From: Macrotrachela quadricornifera
Taxonomy: Eukaryota > Rotifera > Eurotatoria > Philodinida > Philodinidae
Assembly: GCA_022393335.1 (NCBI GenBank)
Contig: JAJEKB010021529.1
Span: 1 to 64,000, forward strand
Reading direction: 5' to 3'
DNA length: 64,000 nucleotides
Shown here: piece after piece, positions 1 through 13,600 of the stretch
How the letters are laid out: every line of letters begins with the position of its first letter
Position numbering within the stretch: the stretch's first letter is position 1
Notes under the pieces: model-generated
Database searches by the model: none
The model's input: only the letters and a program-made list of their open reading frames with translations
Told to the model about the DNA's origin: nothing
Program-made: the position numbers and the translations under genes

Positions 1-455
1 AAAAATCAACTTTCGAATTTCGACTTGAAACTTTGCGCAGAGAGCGGCCTCAATGAGACCAGTTAATCCTGAAAGTTTCAAATTTCTTGGTTGTTTCTAG
101 CCTTAAATATGAACACTTAACATTTTGTACCATAAGCGCTGTGAAAAAGAGTATTTTTTCTTATACTCGTATCTCGGGATAGAAGTAACCCAAAAATCCA
201 AAACTTTTAGAATAAGCTAGGCTCATTGAGATCTTTCTCTGGGCAAAGTTTCAGGTCGAAATTCGAAAATTGATTTTTCAGGTGAACCTGAAGGGAACAC
301 GGCTTTTTGCTAAAAAATACTAAAAAAATGAAATATCTCAACAGAAATAAGCTATAGGCACGAACGTTCTTCAGGATATTCACATCTCACTAGAGCCTAC
401 ATACTACACATAGCGTTGACTTAAAAGCAATTTAGCATCTCAGAATTGCTCTTGA
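1..455. repeat. Truncated copy of hairpin element family H1
   Basis: The first 60 bases and bases 225-300 form imperfect inverted arms around the shared words TTTCGAATTTCGACTTGAAA and AAATTCGAAAATTGATTTTT. The rest, to about 455, resembles the right arm of the complete palindromic element at 61403-62038, including the pattern of a CCTGAAG word followed by an ACTTAAA word. The left end lies outside the window. No coding content is seen. This looks like a non-autonomous inverted-repeat transposon copy. The similarity was judged by eye and boundaries are approximate. Confidence 0.5.
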
Positions 456-479
456 CCTCCTTTTTCTGTCCACTGTGCC

Positions 480-2200
480 CCCCCCCTCCTGTGCTCATGT
501 CAACCCCCTCTCAACCTTCGTTTGGACCTAAGGAAGTATCATGGAAGGTTTAATGACGCTAGCTATTACAAGATCTGAATACATAGCGAACAGACACACA
601 GATAAACATTCTTATTCATATGTATATAGATGCAACTTGACATCATCTGGGTGAAATGTCACCCAACACCCTTCTCACCTACCTCTTGTTGTCATGTCAG
701 CCTCCTGCCAACCTTCCTTTGGACCTAAGGAAGTATCATGAAAAGCTTGGTAACGCTAGCTATAATAGAGGCTGAATGCATAGCGAACAAACAAACATTC
801 TTCTTTATATATATAAATACTAGCGGAGATACCCGCTGAAAAGAGAATATGGTTAAAGTTTTGCATTTTCTACCCGGCTTTTTCTGCTGTACATAACACG
901 TCTTCCACAGAACTGTTCCCTGCTGTGAGTGAATTATCTGCAACTGGAATTTTTGCGCCACACCTGAAACCTTTTGGGGAGGACTTTTACCGGCATGCGT
1001 CAAACATCTTTACAGGACTCTTCCTGCTATGCTTTAGGTGTTCGCCATTGACCTCTTCTCACTGTGCGTGATACCTCTTCCACAGGACTTTTTACACCGT
1101 ACTTGAAACCTCTGCTATAGATCTTACCCTGCCGGGCATTGGGTATCTTTCACAGAGCTTGTCCTGCCGTGCATCAGGCATCTTCAGCAGGACTGTTCTC
1201 GTCGGGCTTAAGCTGACATCCACACTCGCATCCACTCTGGACACGATCATCCTCAAATTTGCATTGAACTGCGTCATTTGATTAGAAATTGAGTAAAATC
1301 ATGGTCTCTTACGACTTGGATGAAGTTTAACGCACGCCTCTCTTTCTCACCCTCAATCACTCAGCTTACTTTCCTTAGCACTCAAGGGACTGATGCGGAT
1401 AGTTCCGTGACGCTATCTCTCACGATGACTAAATACATAGCGAACAGACTCATCAGATTCTTGATCTGTATTGATTGGGATGAAATTTCACTCAGGCCCT
1501 TCCGTGCACCCCGTTTGGTGATTCCAAGCCCTCGTTGACTTTCCTGAGGAGTTAAGGAAGTAGTGTAGAAAGTTTTGTGACGCTAGCTGTCACAGAGACT
1601 GAATACATAGCGAACAGTCAAACATTCTTCTCTATATATACAGATACGTCATCGTCGAGTCAAGAAGAAGAAATACGTTGTTTCTGTGAGTCATAGAAAA
1701 CAAATGGATATACCATAGTTGTGAATCAAGAAAACACTCGTATACATTTTTCTCTTATATTCTATTAGAAATATTCAATTTTCACATTTAGACCAAAGAG
1801 TCTTCGATACAAAATGATTAATCTGAGAATCATAACAAATTCGCTAAATATCTGGAAAATTGACACAAAGTTCATTTGCAATAGGACTTGAGTGAAACTT
1901 CACCTAGACGCCCCATCCCTACTCCTAGCAATGGTGAGAACACTCTTTAAAACTACTTCTCAACTCAGAAAAGCATAATGGAAACTTCAGTAATGTTAGT
2001 TATTACAGCACTATCTGTGGTGAGATTTCCCCCTTGGATTTCACCCACACCCACGCCCACGGAGGGGAGGTGACCCCGCTATCACCTTCCTCCGGGCCTG
2101 GGGATGCACCACGGAAAATTTGGTGACGCTAGCTAGTACAGGGACTGAATGCATAACGAACAGACAGACAGACATTATTCTTTATATATATAGATTACAC
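480..2200. repeat. Cluster of six degenerate repeat modules
   Basis: About six related modules lie head to tail with spacers, at roughly 480-632, 652-830, 1320-1455, 1477-1655, 1889-2010 and 2017-2196. Each runs from a GGGTGAAATTTCACCC-like hairpin word through a C-rich stretch, then CTAAGGAAGTATCATGGAA, then GACGCTAGCT, then ATACATAGCGAACAGACAGA, and ends in an ATTCTTCTTTATATATATAGAT-like tail. The tail resembles the 3' end of RTE-type non-LTR elements or their SINEs, but this is only a resemblance. No reverse transcriptase is visible. The short open frames here are not convincing genes. Confidence 0.6.
885..1225. repeat. Degenerate minisatellite, period about 37 bp
   Basis: Between two modules of the larger cluster lie about seven diverged copies of a unit of the form CTTCCACAGGACTGTTCCTGC followed by GTGCATCAGGCATC-like sequence. 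Spacing is about 35-40 bp. Open frames on the minus strand across it are by-products of the repeat. Confidence 0.45.
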
Positions 2201-2226
2201 ACTAATCTTATCGATCTAGCCATTTC

Positions 2227-2310
2227 TGTTTTTTGATTGGTTAGGACAGACACACAAACTTTAAAAAATATTTACAGCTGTAAAACCCTTTCCTTCAGAA
2301 AAAAGAAATG
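2227..2310 (+). repeat. Dispersed repeat family R6, copy 1
   Basis: This is one of at least six copies of a short module with the order GATTGGTTAGGACAGACA, a variable AT-rich middle, then a CCCTTTCTTTCAGAAAAGG-like end. Other copies are at 16401-16485, 16761-16845, 17655-17730, 43134-43213 and 53459-53550. It has no coding content and may be the end of a larger mobile element. Confidence 0.5.
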
Positions 2311-2319
2311 GTTTCTCCT

Positions 2320-5300
2320 TATGAAATCTAGATTAATGAATTTTCATAAAGCTCTGATTGATGTTTGATCAGATGTTTTATTCAACTGAGATTTAAGCAT
2401 TGCATAATTGCTATTTTTACAAAACCAGAAAAGATATTGAGCATCAAAAATTACAACAGAAAGAACCCTGAACTGATAAAACACCGATCTTGACGACCCT
2501 AAGAAATATAATCAATACAATGGATTACTATTTAATATTCTATTTTTTATTTAAATAATAAGGTATTCCAGTTATATTTTCCATAAATGTCACTTACTAG
2601 TGAGTGTGATTTCAACTGTCAAACATGATTTGAAAGTGTGTGAAATGACAATTATTTCATTTCTTATATTTTACTTGTCCTCTCCTATTCTGTCCTACGA
2701 CCATTGTGTCCTGATCCTGCCCTGTCCAACAGCGATCATGTCCGAATTCTGTCCTGTTTTGAAGATTAGGATAGGACAGAACACAAGAGAACAGGTTTAT
2801 CCTGCATATCTCTAATTTGTACGACCTACAACGCTTTGAAAAGTCACGATCTGCACAATATTCAACAAAATGAGAATATTATTACTTTATAGGAATTAAT
2901 TATTTCGAGCGGCATCACATCTATTCATCTGTCTATCAATGTATACTTTCTATTGTCCAATTTGTCTATTGAATCATTGGCGTATTAAGAATTGAATTGA
3001 GACGACTCATCTTAAAACAATGATTTATTTCTACATTAGCTTATCCAGCGAGCTCCTGAGGATCGTATGAAATGAATCAAAGCTGCCACTAGCCAAACTA
3101 CAATCCACATTCCATATGTTACTATTTTTTAACATATAAGTATAGAGTGAGCAAAAAATTACTGTTGGCTGTTCAAAATGTTTTGAAGAAGTTTTACAAT
3201 CAACTTCTTTACGTTTTGAGCTCTGCCTAGTGGTGGCATTCGCATATTCTTAAGGGCTACTTAATAGTCGCACAGGGAACATTTTCAGGATATCTAGTAA
3301 TGGTATGCCCTACTTTTGAAGTCCTAACTGGACAGAATATCTATGACTAGCAGATTCCGAGCATACTTCACGGCTGTTTCAACCTTAAACATATGATTCG
3401 AGTATTCAAATCTTTATTTGGTTGAAAACATGCCGACGCTGGACAACCTCTGTAAACATAGAGAGTTCTGCCGCTTCATAACCTTATATCGCATGTATTT
3501 TTGCACTACATATAGCATTCAACTTTTGACTCTTCTGTGACTTTTGTACTCTTTTCCTTTATTATCTTCTACTGAAATGTCTTGTATTCTGTTACAATTA
3601 CCATACATACTTTAGAGTTAATGAGCACCTCTATATAATAGCTCTTCAGAAGCTATGGACACTCCATATAATAACCCTTGAGTACGTATGACTGGCCTTG
3701 TAGGATAGCTCTTGAGGACCTAGGGGTACCTCTATATAATAATGTTGGGACATGTTTTCTCGTATAGGTAATTCACTTTTAATCTTTGACCTCGAATCTG
3801 TTTGGTCAAAAACAATGCGCAACAGGAGAAGGACCAGACGTGACACTCAACATTATTATATAGATGAATTTTTCCTCATTCTTATGAGACTTAGCCATAG
3901 CTATACAGGTGCAACCATTGGTTTGTAAAGGCTTGACTCTCACTAGATCGACAGACTTAAGGCTCGAAAAGATTGGATTTAATCTATATATTTCAAACAA
4001 AACCTACATCAACGCCACAAACAATTAAATAAAATCTATTCATCGGAAATAAACCGAAAGTACAGATGCCTTCGATAACAATTATAATGGCAAATTCCAA
4101 GAAAAGCTTACTTTGATTTGAACAAGACGAAAAAGGACGAGTATAGAAACAAATTTCAGCGATTTTTCATTTTTCAATTCATTCAGGCAGGAAAGTAACG
4201 AAAAAATGAATGTTGTAGTGCCTAAAAGGTGCACCTTTCAGCGAACGAAAAATTTTTTTTTCACAAAGGTAAACAACAGTAGCAGCTTTAAGTGCGAGCA
4301 CCGCGTTTTGTTGCTTTTAAAATAACATTCTCTATATGAATGTGTGTGCTTTTCGTGAGTAAAAAATTCAACTTTTTCGTTTCTTCTCTGATCAGGTAGT
4401 TGCTTATAAAACGTTAGAAATTTTGAAAGTATCGTAATAGCAAGCAGTTTGAAGAATCATTCTCAAATTTATCTTAAATATAAGATGTCATTCAATCGCA
4501 TTTTACCGAGTTTTTATAGCACAAACCAGTATCTCTGAGTAATTGTTAACTTTTTAGGGGCGAGAAGCAAAGGAGGCTAGGTGTTCTACTGTTAATCGAA
4601 AAGCTACGATGAACTGGTCGTCATCTGAATCATATTATAGAATAGCTTAATGTAGAAGCTTTGTTTATTGCCAAATTAAGACAAAGGCTACTAATAGTCA
4701 TGTACTAATACCCAACTTATCTGATTTGATCATTCTTAATATCTGATTCTAGCAAGCGATCAAATATGATAACGATCAAATCTAGGAATGACCCAAAACC
4801 GCGAAATCAAGTTGGGAATTTCTTTTCTGTAATAGTCTCGATCCACATCTAAATGTTAGCAATCGTTTTAAGAAACTTCTTTAAAAATTAAAAAAGCTCT
4901 TCGATTAGCTACCCCGAAATGAATGTTGCTTCGCCACTTTTGCTTCATTTATCAATGCGATCCTCGAGTTTTGTAGCGAGTGAATCAGAGTATTGGCACG
5001 TAAAAAATTATAAAAATAATGACAGACATGCTAGTCAGACCGTAGAAAGTGGCACATACGTAAGTTTGGTCGAAGAAAGAATATGGCAAGCACAAATGGA
5101 CTGAGTTGCTCTGCAGTCTGCCAGGTTTTGGTAAAGCAGATCTGTTTGGATCGCAAGTCGCCATCCTCACCCAACCATAAATGGGATGACTGAAAACAGC
5201 CTCATGAGTTATCACTACCATCCCTAAGACGAGCCAAAAAAATCGTTAAAGTCATATCCGGACAGCAATGTAAAAGTTGTGTACACACTGTTAAACATCA

Positions 5301-6180
5301 GTTTAAAAACGATCGTATATATTTTGGAGATAGGAATTATCAAATTGTTGACTCACTCTTCAGACGCAACGTCAAAAGCTAACAATATAAGATGCAAAGA
5401 AGTGTTGAGCAGTTACAGAAATCATATCGAAATAAGGTTGATAACATTACAGATATGGCATGTTCAAAGTCATCTAAACGACCTAGACATCATAGCGTAA
5501 TAGGATTCGAAAAGTTATGGGTATTACGCCTGAAATAATTTCTAAAGATCTTATATATTATGGTTGCAAAGATTTAAAAAGTTATCAGTACTGCGCACCG
5601 GACAGCCTTTCAATAATATTCCTAACTAGTTGAGTACTAAGTATGCTATGATAACTTTTAAAACATGGAAGATATTTTAGTGAGAAAATGTCAATACGTA
5701 AGTGAGTTCAAACTTTCAAGTTTACCTCTCGAGCTTCCTTTTTTTGACCTAAGTTATATCAAACACGTTTTTATCCCAAACGAAAAGAGCATGGAAAAAT
5801 TCGAAGAGAAAACAGATTCCATTCTAATTCATTTGGTTTAATAGTCTACACAGAAAAGGAGCAAAACAGATATATCATGGCAAACTATGGACTTTAATTT
5901 GATCGGTTCATTTTTTTCTATATGAAGTGAACCATATTTCTTTGGCTAGCGTGTTTGGTTCACTTCCTATGATCTGAAATGTTTGAATATCAGAATTTCA
6001 ATGAAGTTTTTTCGAAATATCTGGTTGATTCTCTACAGATCTACTCTGGAAGAATCCCTGTTGAACTTCACAAACGAGCGACTAGTCGCTCTCACTGTCA
6101 AATACAAAAGCACCAGTGCAAAACACTTCATAAGTTCATGACTGAATATTGAAAACAACGTGTACAAGTATACATGTAAG
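2320..6180. other. Gene-poor AT-rich stretch
   Basis: No supported gene was found. Open frames here are short and show no recognisable motif. The part at 3600-3870 contains loosely repeated words such as CTCTATATAATA with AGCTCTTGAGGA, resembling the degenerate series at 42000-42760. A short palindrome, CCTAAAAGGTGCACCTTT, lies near 4220. Nothing else stands out. Confidence 0.4.
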
Positions 6181-6189
6181 AGTACAAAC

Positions 6190-7530
6190 GTATCTTTACT
6201 CTGATGTTCTTTTGACCTTAACACAAACAATCAGACACACAATCTCTTTTTAGTTTTTTCAATATGATCCTTCCTTCAGTCAAAAGAATGTTTGCATCCT
6301 TGAGGAAGAGTATATATTGTTTTTTATAATGAACCCTGTTAGGAAGCGTTACTGACACTTCTTCATATGTTACTCGTTCATCATCTACACCATGTTTGTT
6401 ATCATCGAGGATGTTTTGCGTGTTCTGCTATATGTGGCGATTTTCCTTTTCTCATTACGTCATATGTATTCTGTCATCTGTATTTTTCCTTTCCTATCTA
6501 TTACATATATGTGATCTTTTCCTTTCGTCCTATTTGTGTCATCTTCTCATATGTATTATATTCGATGGGATCTTTCCATCATCATCTGATGGACAATTCC
6601 TAGAGGTGTGTGATCTTCTTGCCTATATATAGCGTGCGACTTTTCATGAATAAATCAGAACGATATACGATTACACTCATCTCATCTCGACGATGAAGAG
6701 TTAGACACCTAACAACCCACATGTCAAACAAGTTTGTATCTCCGATAAAGAGCATTGATTTGTCTTTACATTCTAGAATCGTAATCAGTATTAATTACTT
6801 TACTAGTGATATAAACTTGCGCCGGATTGGAAGATTTTACTAAAGATATCATATATATAGTACAGTAGTACAGCCAAACTAGTAACACTAATAATTGTAT
6901 ATCTCTGTTTGAAAAGTCTTCGAAATCAAACCCTTTGAGATCGTTTAGTAGCCCACTGAAATCTATCACTCGGGCATATACTCGATTCAAAAGTGAGGAG
7001 ACAATTAACCACTAGTCATATGAGACATATTTAGGCACACTAGTCTAAGAATACAGATTTCGTGCGTTTTGAGACTCTGTTTAGGCAACTTTCACTTGAA
7101 AAACTACGATTTCATTCAAAACTAATATCATATTCGGGATCATCGTTAAAAACTGAGTCGGTTCATATATATTTTAAATAATTCTGAGTAAAACTTTTTT
7201 TTTGAAAAAACTCCCTGGACCCCTTCTCAGGGATGGTCTGGTCAATAATGACAATATTTTCGATAACTCAGCTATTTCTTGACGGATTCTTCTCATCTTC
7301 CTCAATCAATCGAGGTATTAATGAGTCAATTCTGCGCGCAAAATATCAACTCAATCGAATGTAATTGTGAAGAATTGTCGTGTAAACGACCGGACATATA
7401 GACCGATTCTAGAGTGTACTCACTTTTTGAGTTTTAATTCTCTAAGAACATGTTTTTTTGACCTTTAACCCGGCACAAATCAACAAACTCTTTTTAGTTT
7501 TTTTTCGTATGAATCTCCCTTCAGTCGAGG
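6190..7530. repeat. Repeat-bearing non-coding stretch
   Basis: Two related modules, at about 6200-6300 and 7450-7530, share a TTTTGACCTT start, a CTCTTTTTAGTTTTTT middle and a CCTTCAGTC end. They look like diverged relatives of family R6. Between 6380 and 6640 lies pyrimidine-rich DNA with loosely repeated CATATGT and ATCTTTTCC words, whose overlapping open frames I do not regard as genes. The remainder shows no feature. Confidence 0.35.
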
Positions 7531-8008
7531 GAACAATAGGTATATCGTGTTTTTACTGGTACTCTTTTTTTTTCTTGTTGCTATGAGCTTATTTTTAATT
7601 TTGTTTTTCTTAACTTTCTGTTATTTCATTTTTATAATTATCAACGTACCCGAAAAGTGTATCGTTTATTTAATCTAAGAATCTATATTAATCCAATCAT
7701 ATGTTTACGACATACTCTTCATCATTGTCATTATTCGAGCGATGCATTTGCCGATTTTTTCGTTATTGTTCTCACACTGGACGCATATATTCATTTTCAT
7801 TGCTTTCCTTCTCGACATCGATATATACTCTCCATTTAGTTTTGCAAGATGCTATTCATGCATCAACAAAAATTTCGTAACCATTAATACTAATAACAAA
7901 GTAAAAAAAAAATTTTCTTTCTTTCTTTTTCTTGTTTATTACTAGAATTATTATTTATATTATTCATGATAAATAATTATCAGAAAATACATCTAATCTT
8001 TTCATAAT

Positions 8009-8230
8009 ATATCTTTACGCCTAGAGGAAGATCAAAATGGAATTGGTACAATTATGGAGTTAGATGGATGAGAAAGTTTTTCTAATTTTCAAAATTTAGC
8101 AAAAATCTATCAATCTCGATATGTTACTGAAGGATACAAGACTCTACTGAGTGGATCATGCCAAATACAAGTAGAACCAGTGACGAATACAGAGAAGAAG
8201 GAGGAGGGAGTGCAGCCACTTTTTCCTTAG
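8009..8230 (+). pseudogene. Possible coding remnant, family not recognised
   Basis: The frame read from 8009 stays open except for a TGA near 8069. It has a protein-like composition (EEDQNGIGTIMELDG, then after the stop ESFSNFQNLAKIYQSRY and VTEGYKTLLSGSCQIQVEP) before ending at TAG 8228-8230. There is no methionine start, no obvious splice site and no family I recognise. It may be a decayed exon, or chance in an AT-rich region that is locally less AT-rich. Confidence 0.2.
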
Positions 8231-8925
8231 ACAAAAAGATTTCGCTTTTTCTTAATAAAAATGCCAGCTTTTCTTTGTCGCATCTTTCCCCGAGCAGTTT
8301 TTTAAACGATAATAGAAAAATTTCTAGAATCGCTCCTGAATATCGTATGTTTTACACATCTGTGTTATGATGTATACTTGCAATATACTAAAAGGATAAA
8401 TCATATATCGTTATAAGGATTTTCCTATTATATCATATCATGAAATAATCGAAATATTAGAAGAAAATCATAATAACATCATTCTCTCTTAGATCAAATA
8501 CGTACTATAAAATAATCTCGATTAACATTGAGTATTTTCGCTAATCATTTGGTAAATGTGTAATGAACAATTTCATCGAGATAAAAAAATAACATGGCAA
8601 TTATTTTATATAATGCTGCATCTATCTATAATAGAGACTTACCTATAAGAGGGGGCAAAATCACAGAATCTTGACTTTAAACTTCCGCAGACGATTTTCT
8701 TCGAAATTCTAGATGAGTTCTATAAAAAAGATTGACATTAATTTTATTTTCGTTTAATAAAAATATTTTCATTGATCTCTATATATTTTCTTTTAAATTT
8801 AATTAATTGAAAAAAACACTAATTTCTCATAGTTATGCTTGATTATAATATTGATATGAACGACAAAAAAAGTGATTAGATACTCTAAATCAATGAAATG
8901 TATTTTAAATTGTTAATTGTTTTTT

Positions 8926-10690
8926 TTAAAGATGAATTCGTTCTCCTTGAACAAGTCTACTTCGATGTTTCCAAAGATCCTATATAAAAACAAAATCCGA
9001 ATAATTTTTTTTTAAATTTAACATAACTTACCAAGAATGTAGCGTTTTGATAACCTGTTCTTTTTCTAAATGCATCTCGAAATTCATTTGACATAGGTTC
9101 TTGAAAATTTTCACATTTAATATAATGACATGATGAATCAGCAAAATGACATGATATTGCCTATTATAATAAATAATCAATAAAAAAAAAAAAAATTTAT
9201 ATTTAAATTACTTTTCGAAATCCTGATGTTCGATTTCTTCCACTACCATGAATAACTAATGGATGAAAAAATATTGTATCACCTTAATTAATAATTAATT
9301 AATTAGATTATTATCAAATTTATATATATATAAATAACCTTCCCACATTTCTATATATTCTCCTTTTTTATTTATATCAAAATTTTCAATTCCAAGATAC
9401 ATTTTATTGTTCCCACCCTATTAGAAAAATAAAAACAAATAAATAAATACTTCAATTGTTCTATAATCAAAATTATTCTCTAGAAATTACTTTCCAATTT
9501 GGATAAACATGTTGTTCTATATTTCCTTTATGTGTTCCAGGTAATATGATAAGACATCCATTATGACGATATGTATGTTCCATAGCTGTCCATGCACATA
9601 CAATACGATTAGCTGGTCGAACTGGAAGAAAATATAAATCTTGATGAAGTGGATGTCGAGATGTTTTTTTTCCTCCATCTGCTGGTTTATTTATTAACTA
9701 AATAAATAAATTATATTTAAATTTATATTATAAATAATTAATATAGACCATTGTATGCATAGCCATTATATTTGGACCAGTAAAATTTTCTACATATTGA
9801 ACAAGTTCTGGTAAAGAAAAATATTTAAAAAATTCCTCATCAAATGTAATATCTTGAATTCGATTTATTGTTTTTTCTTCAATAGGTGATTTAGATTTTG
9901 CATAAGCAACATCTTGAACTATTGTCATATAAGGGATTTTTAGTTTTCCAGTACAAATATCTTCGAATCGTTTTCTAAATTCAATATATTATCATACAAA
10001 TTTTAAACATTTTTCATTTTTATTTACCGAATTCGTTCAAGTATCGATGATGATATGAGATTTTTTATAATAATAAAACCATTTTCTTCATAAAATTTTC
10101 TTTGTTCAAATGATAAATTTCCATTTGGAAGAGTGTAGCAAAATTTTTCTTCATTTATATTTTCTGACTTTATCTACATATATAAAATAATCCAATAGAA
10201 ATATTATTCAAATCTATTGATTATATTATTTATTTATTCTATAAACATTTTTCTATATAATAGAATAATCTGATATTATTTTGGTTATTATTATTTATGT
10301 CGAAAAGTTCAACGATTGTCTAAAATAAAATCTTAATAGAGTTGATCTTTCAACAATGTTTGAAACCAAGAATTTAGTCGTGCAGACTTTACCAGTTTAG
10401 ATAAATTTAAAAAAGTAAATAAAACTCTAAATTATTTTTATGAAAAATATATTTGCCTATCAGCAAAGCTTTTATTTGTTAATAAAAAGACAAAATGAAA
10501 ATCATTGATGATTACCTGTTCTTTGCTCGTATAAGAAGAAAATTGAATATGACGAAGAAATCTTTTTAATGCTTGATGAGATGTCTAAATAAGATAGATT
10601 AAAATATATAAAAACTATTTTAAATTGAAATAAACTGACATTAGAGTAGAAATGTTGAGTAAGTAGAGAACACGTTGTCGAAAATTTCAT
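8926..10690 (-). CDS. PHYH: Phytanoyl-CoA 2-hydroxylase (peroxisomal Fe(II)/2OG dioxygenase)
   Basis: This enzyme hydroxylates phytanoyl-CoA at C2 using Fe(II), O2 and 2-oxoglutarate, the first step of peroxisomal alpha-oxidation of 3-methyl-branched fatty acids. Nine exons join with consistent phases: 10690-10640, 10584-10516, 10173-10028, 9974-9749, 9697-9491, 9417-9339, 9282-9212, 9160-9032 and 8979-8926. All introns are GT-AG and most are 47-75 bp. The product is 343 aa, close to the human length of 338. The N-terminal part has [14 protein letters not shown], followed by [16 protein letters not shown]. The Fe ligands are H182 and D184 in HPLHQD and H271 in LVIHGSG. The 2-oxoglutarate arginine is R282 in GFRKAIS. 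All four sit exactly 7 residues after the human positions. I see no canonical PTS2 in the first 50 residues and the protein ends IHL, not a standard PTS1. The gene appears intact; its first two exons are the least certain part. Confidence 0.93.
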
Positions 10691-10699
10691 TACTTTATC

Positions 10700-13600
10700 T
10701 TTATTATAAAATGAACGGAATATATTATCTATAAATTACATATTCGTTTGTATGAAACAAAACTTTGTTCACTAATAGAATTTCTTAACTAAAAAGTATA
10801 ATATCGATGGCGTTGTATATCGAACAAATTTTATAAATATTATTTTTTAAAACATTTGTTCAAATCAATTGTATATGTATAAATCTAGTCATTCAACAAA
10901 CAAATTTATATAAGCTGTTTTAAAAGAAAATATTTGATTATTAAACAAATAAATAATAACTAAAATTGAATATTATGTTTGTTTGACTAATTATTGTGAA
11001 CAATTTCATTCGTTGCCTCTTCTAATATATTCTTGACCGAATACGTCCGTGCATTATACATTCGTATATCTGTCTTATCTTTTTTTTCTTTTTCTCTCAA
11101 TTGTTTGACTTCGGGTGATAGATTAAATTGTTCATACATTCATATTGATCATTTCATTACAATTATTATTATAAAAAATTTCATTTTGACATTGTTGTTT
11201 TTAATTTAAACCAAAGAGAAATTCGAAAATAGGACTTTGTAACGAGATGTTCCTATCGGTCTACTATAATGTTCGTATCTTCACTTATTTGAAATATTAT
11301 TTATTTCTATTGTAAAAAAGCTTGTCCGCACAAAACATTTTCTTTCCGAAATAATTAATTTGATATTAGAACAGCATAAGTGTAACATACTGAATGAGCA
11401 ATTTTTCTATCTTATTTTAAATTATTTACAAAAATTTTATAAAGGATAAAAATACACTTTTAGATGTTATGTGAAAAGTTTTACAACTTATATAGAACAA
11501 TTGTAAAATATATGAAATAAGAAGAAAGGAAAACAAATTTATCTTGTATCAGAAGAAATTTATTTATAGACGATTAAAATTTATTACTCAAAATTTTCAT
11601 GGCTTTGGAAGCAAAGAGTGCAACTAGAAAAATAAATTTATCTTATGTAAGCTATAGAGTTTTTCACGATATATATTGTGAGAGATATTTGTTTTCTTTG
11701 GTTGAGGGTGGGAGCAAAAGTGGTTTTAGCACATACAACATCGTGAGATTCTGCCCAAGAACAGTTTTTTGGAAACATTGGAAGACGTTAGAATCAGATC
11801 AGAAGCTCACAAACTACGTTCTACTGCCTCAAAACTGCGGTTTGTTTAATTTTACTATCTCCTGTTGTGCAGTATAGAATGAATGATGTTGTTGAAAATG
11901 TGGAACATCATTGTTAAGGTGCTTTCAACACAATGATACTTCTGTAAGTTAGGTATATAAGAGCTTTCATAACTCCTTCTTCAAAATTACAGACACCATT
12001 CAACGGATTTACATACCGATAAGCAAAAATCGTAAGTGATTAAATAAGAGCTTATGCGCAATGTTCTAATCATTATGTCATCAAACTAAAAGTATCACAG
12101 TTAGAAAAAGTCTGATAAAGGACAATCTTATATAATTCGATTTGCCTTTCACTAAAAAAATATTCCACCCGAAAAAGTATATGTCAATCCTACAAAACAC
12201 CAAAATTTTCAAAATTACGAGGTGGATATTCATTAGTTTATTGAGGGTACTGCTACATTATCTATCTTACAGATCTCAATATTTAATCTTAGGATATTAT
12301 GACATTCATTCTGTTTTTGGGATAATTCAACATCAGATCCGATCTTTTATGGTAGCTTGACGACTTATATATACGCCCAAACACGCTTCTTGATCAAAGA
12401 TACTTCTCGTATATTTTTTAACTGTTTGAAATATCTTTTCATCATTTACTAGGTAATGTCAGATAAATGTCATGCTTCTTTCTTTCTTCTCAGTCTACTA
12501 GTATTACATATCTATGTTATACTTACTTCCTTTCGTTCTTTTGTTTGTATTAGTCATGCACGATTCTCTTTAAATACTCTCTAGTTAGTTCTGTCTTATC
12601 TGAAAAATCTAGCAAATTCTTTCCGTTTCGAAATCATTGTATATATGTACACATCATTTGAGTAGTGAAAGACAATCGTTAGGACGAATCGAATATATTC
12701 TTTGGATAATAATCACATATTTCAACGACTAATCTTACACATTTACACAATGGCAATTTCAAGGAAACGATGCTTGACTAAAGAAGAAATAATGAGTAAC
12801 TCTGGATTCGACCTATCATCAAAAGATAAACTATAAATAGATATTTGACACAAGAATACTGTATCTCCCTAAAAAAAACAAAGATTATATTGAAAGATTT
12901 CTTATAAAAAATTCCGATTTTTGGAGAGAAAGCCAGAAGTCAAAGGGTTAATGACGTGATTATAACTTTGTGTGACATGCATTCAACACAAATTATTTCT
13001 TGTAGATAATATCTATAAGTTTGGTCTATACAATTGTATGTTATAATATTGATTAAATAAAACATGTATTTCATCTTGATAAACTCAATTTCGAGAGAGT
13101 GATCGAAATTTTTAGACAATTCCTTGGTTTGATCAAAAAGGATGAGAGACAAGAAAGTTATTTTGTATTATTCCTATATGTTTTTGGAGATGCAACAATA
13201 TATTGAATACTAATCATTGACAATGATCAGTGATATGTATTATTTATCAATAACAATCAGCTCCATTGGTATGAGATACGATCCATTATGATGGATAAAC
13301 TTTGTTAACTTCACAGTTTTTCAAAATCAATTAAACTTTAAAATACATCAATTCACCACATTGAATCATTTTTCGATGGATTCGTATTTTGATCATAAAA
13401 ATAAAACGCGTTGTCAAATACTTATTGTTCAATGATGTTTTAAGAAGATGTTGGAATGCGCTCAATATCTTATAAAATAATGCATGCAATACGATAAAGC
13501 TAAATGGCAAAAGATTAAGATAAATAAAATTTTTAAAAAATGAATTATATTACAAGTAACGCGAATCCTACGGATTCGCTGACCCTTTTCTGAAAAAAAA

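Noticed and set aside
11599..11877. Plus-strand 92-codon open frame
   Set aside because: No recognised domain, no splice partners, and composition not clearly coding.
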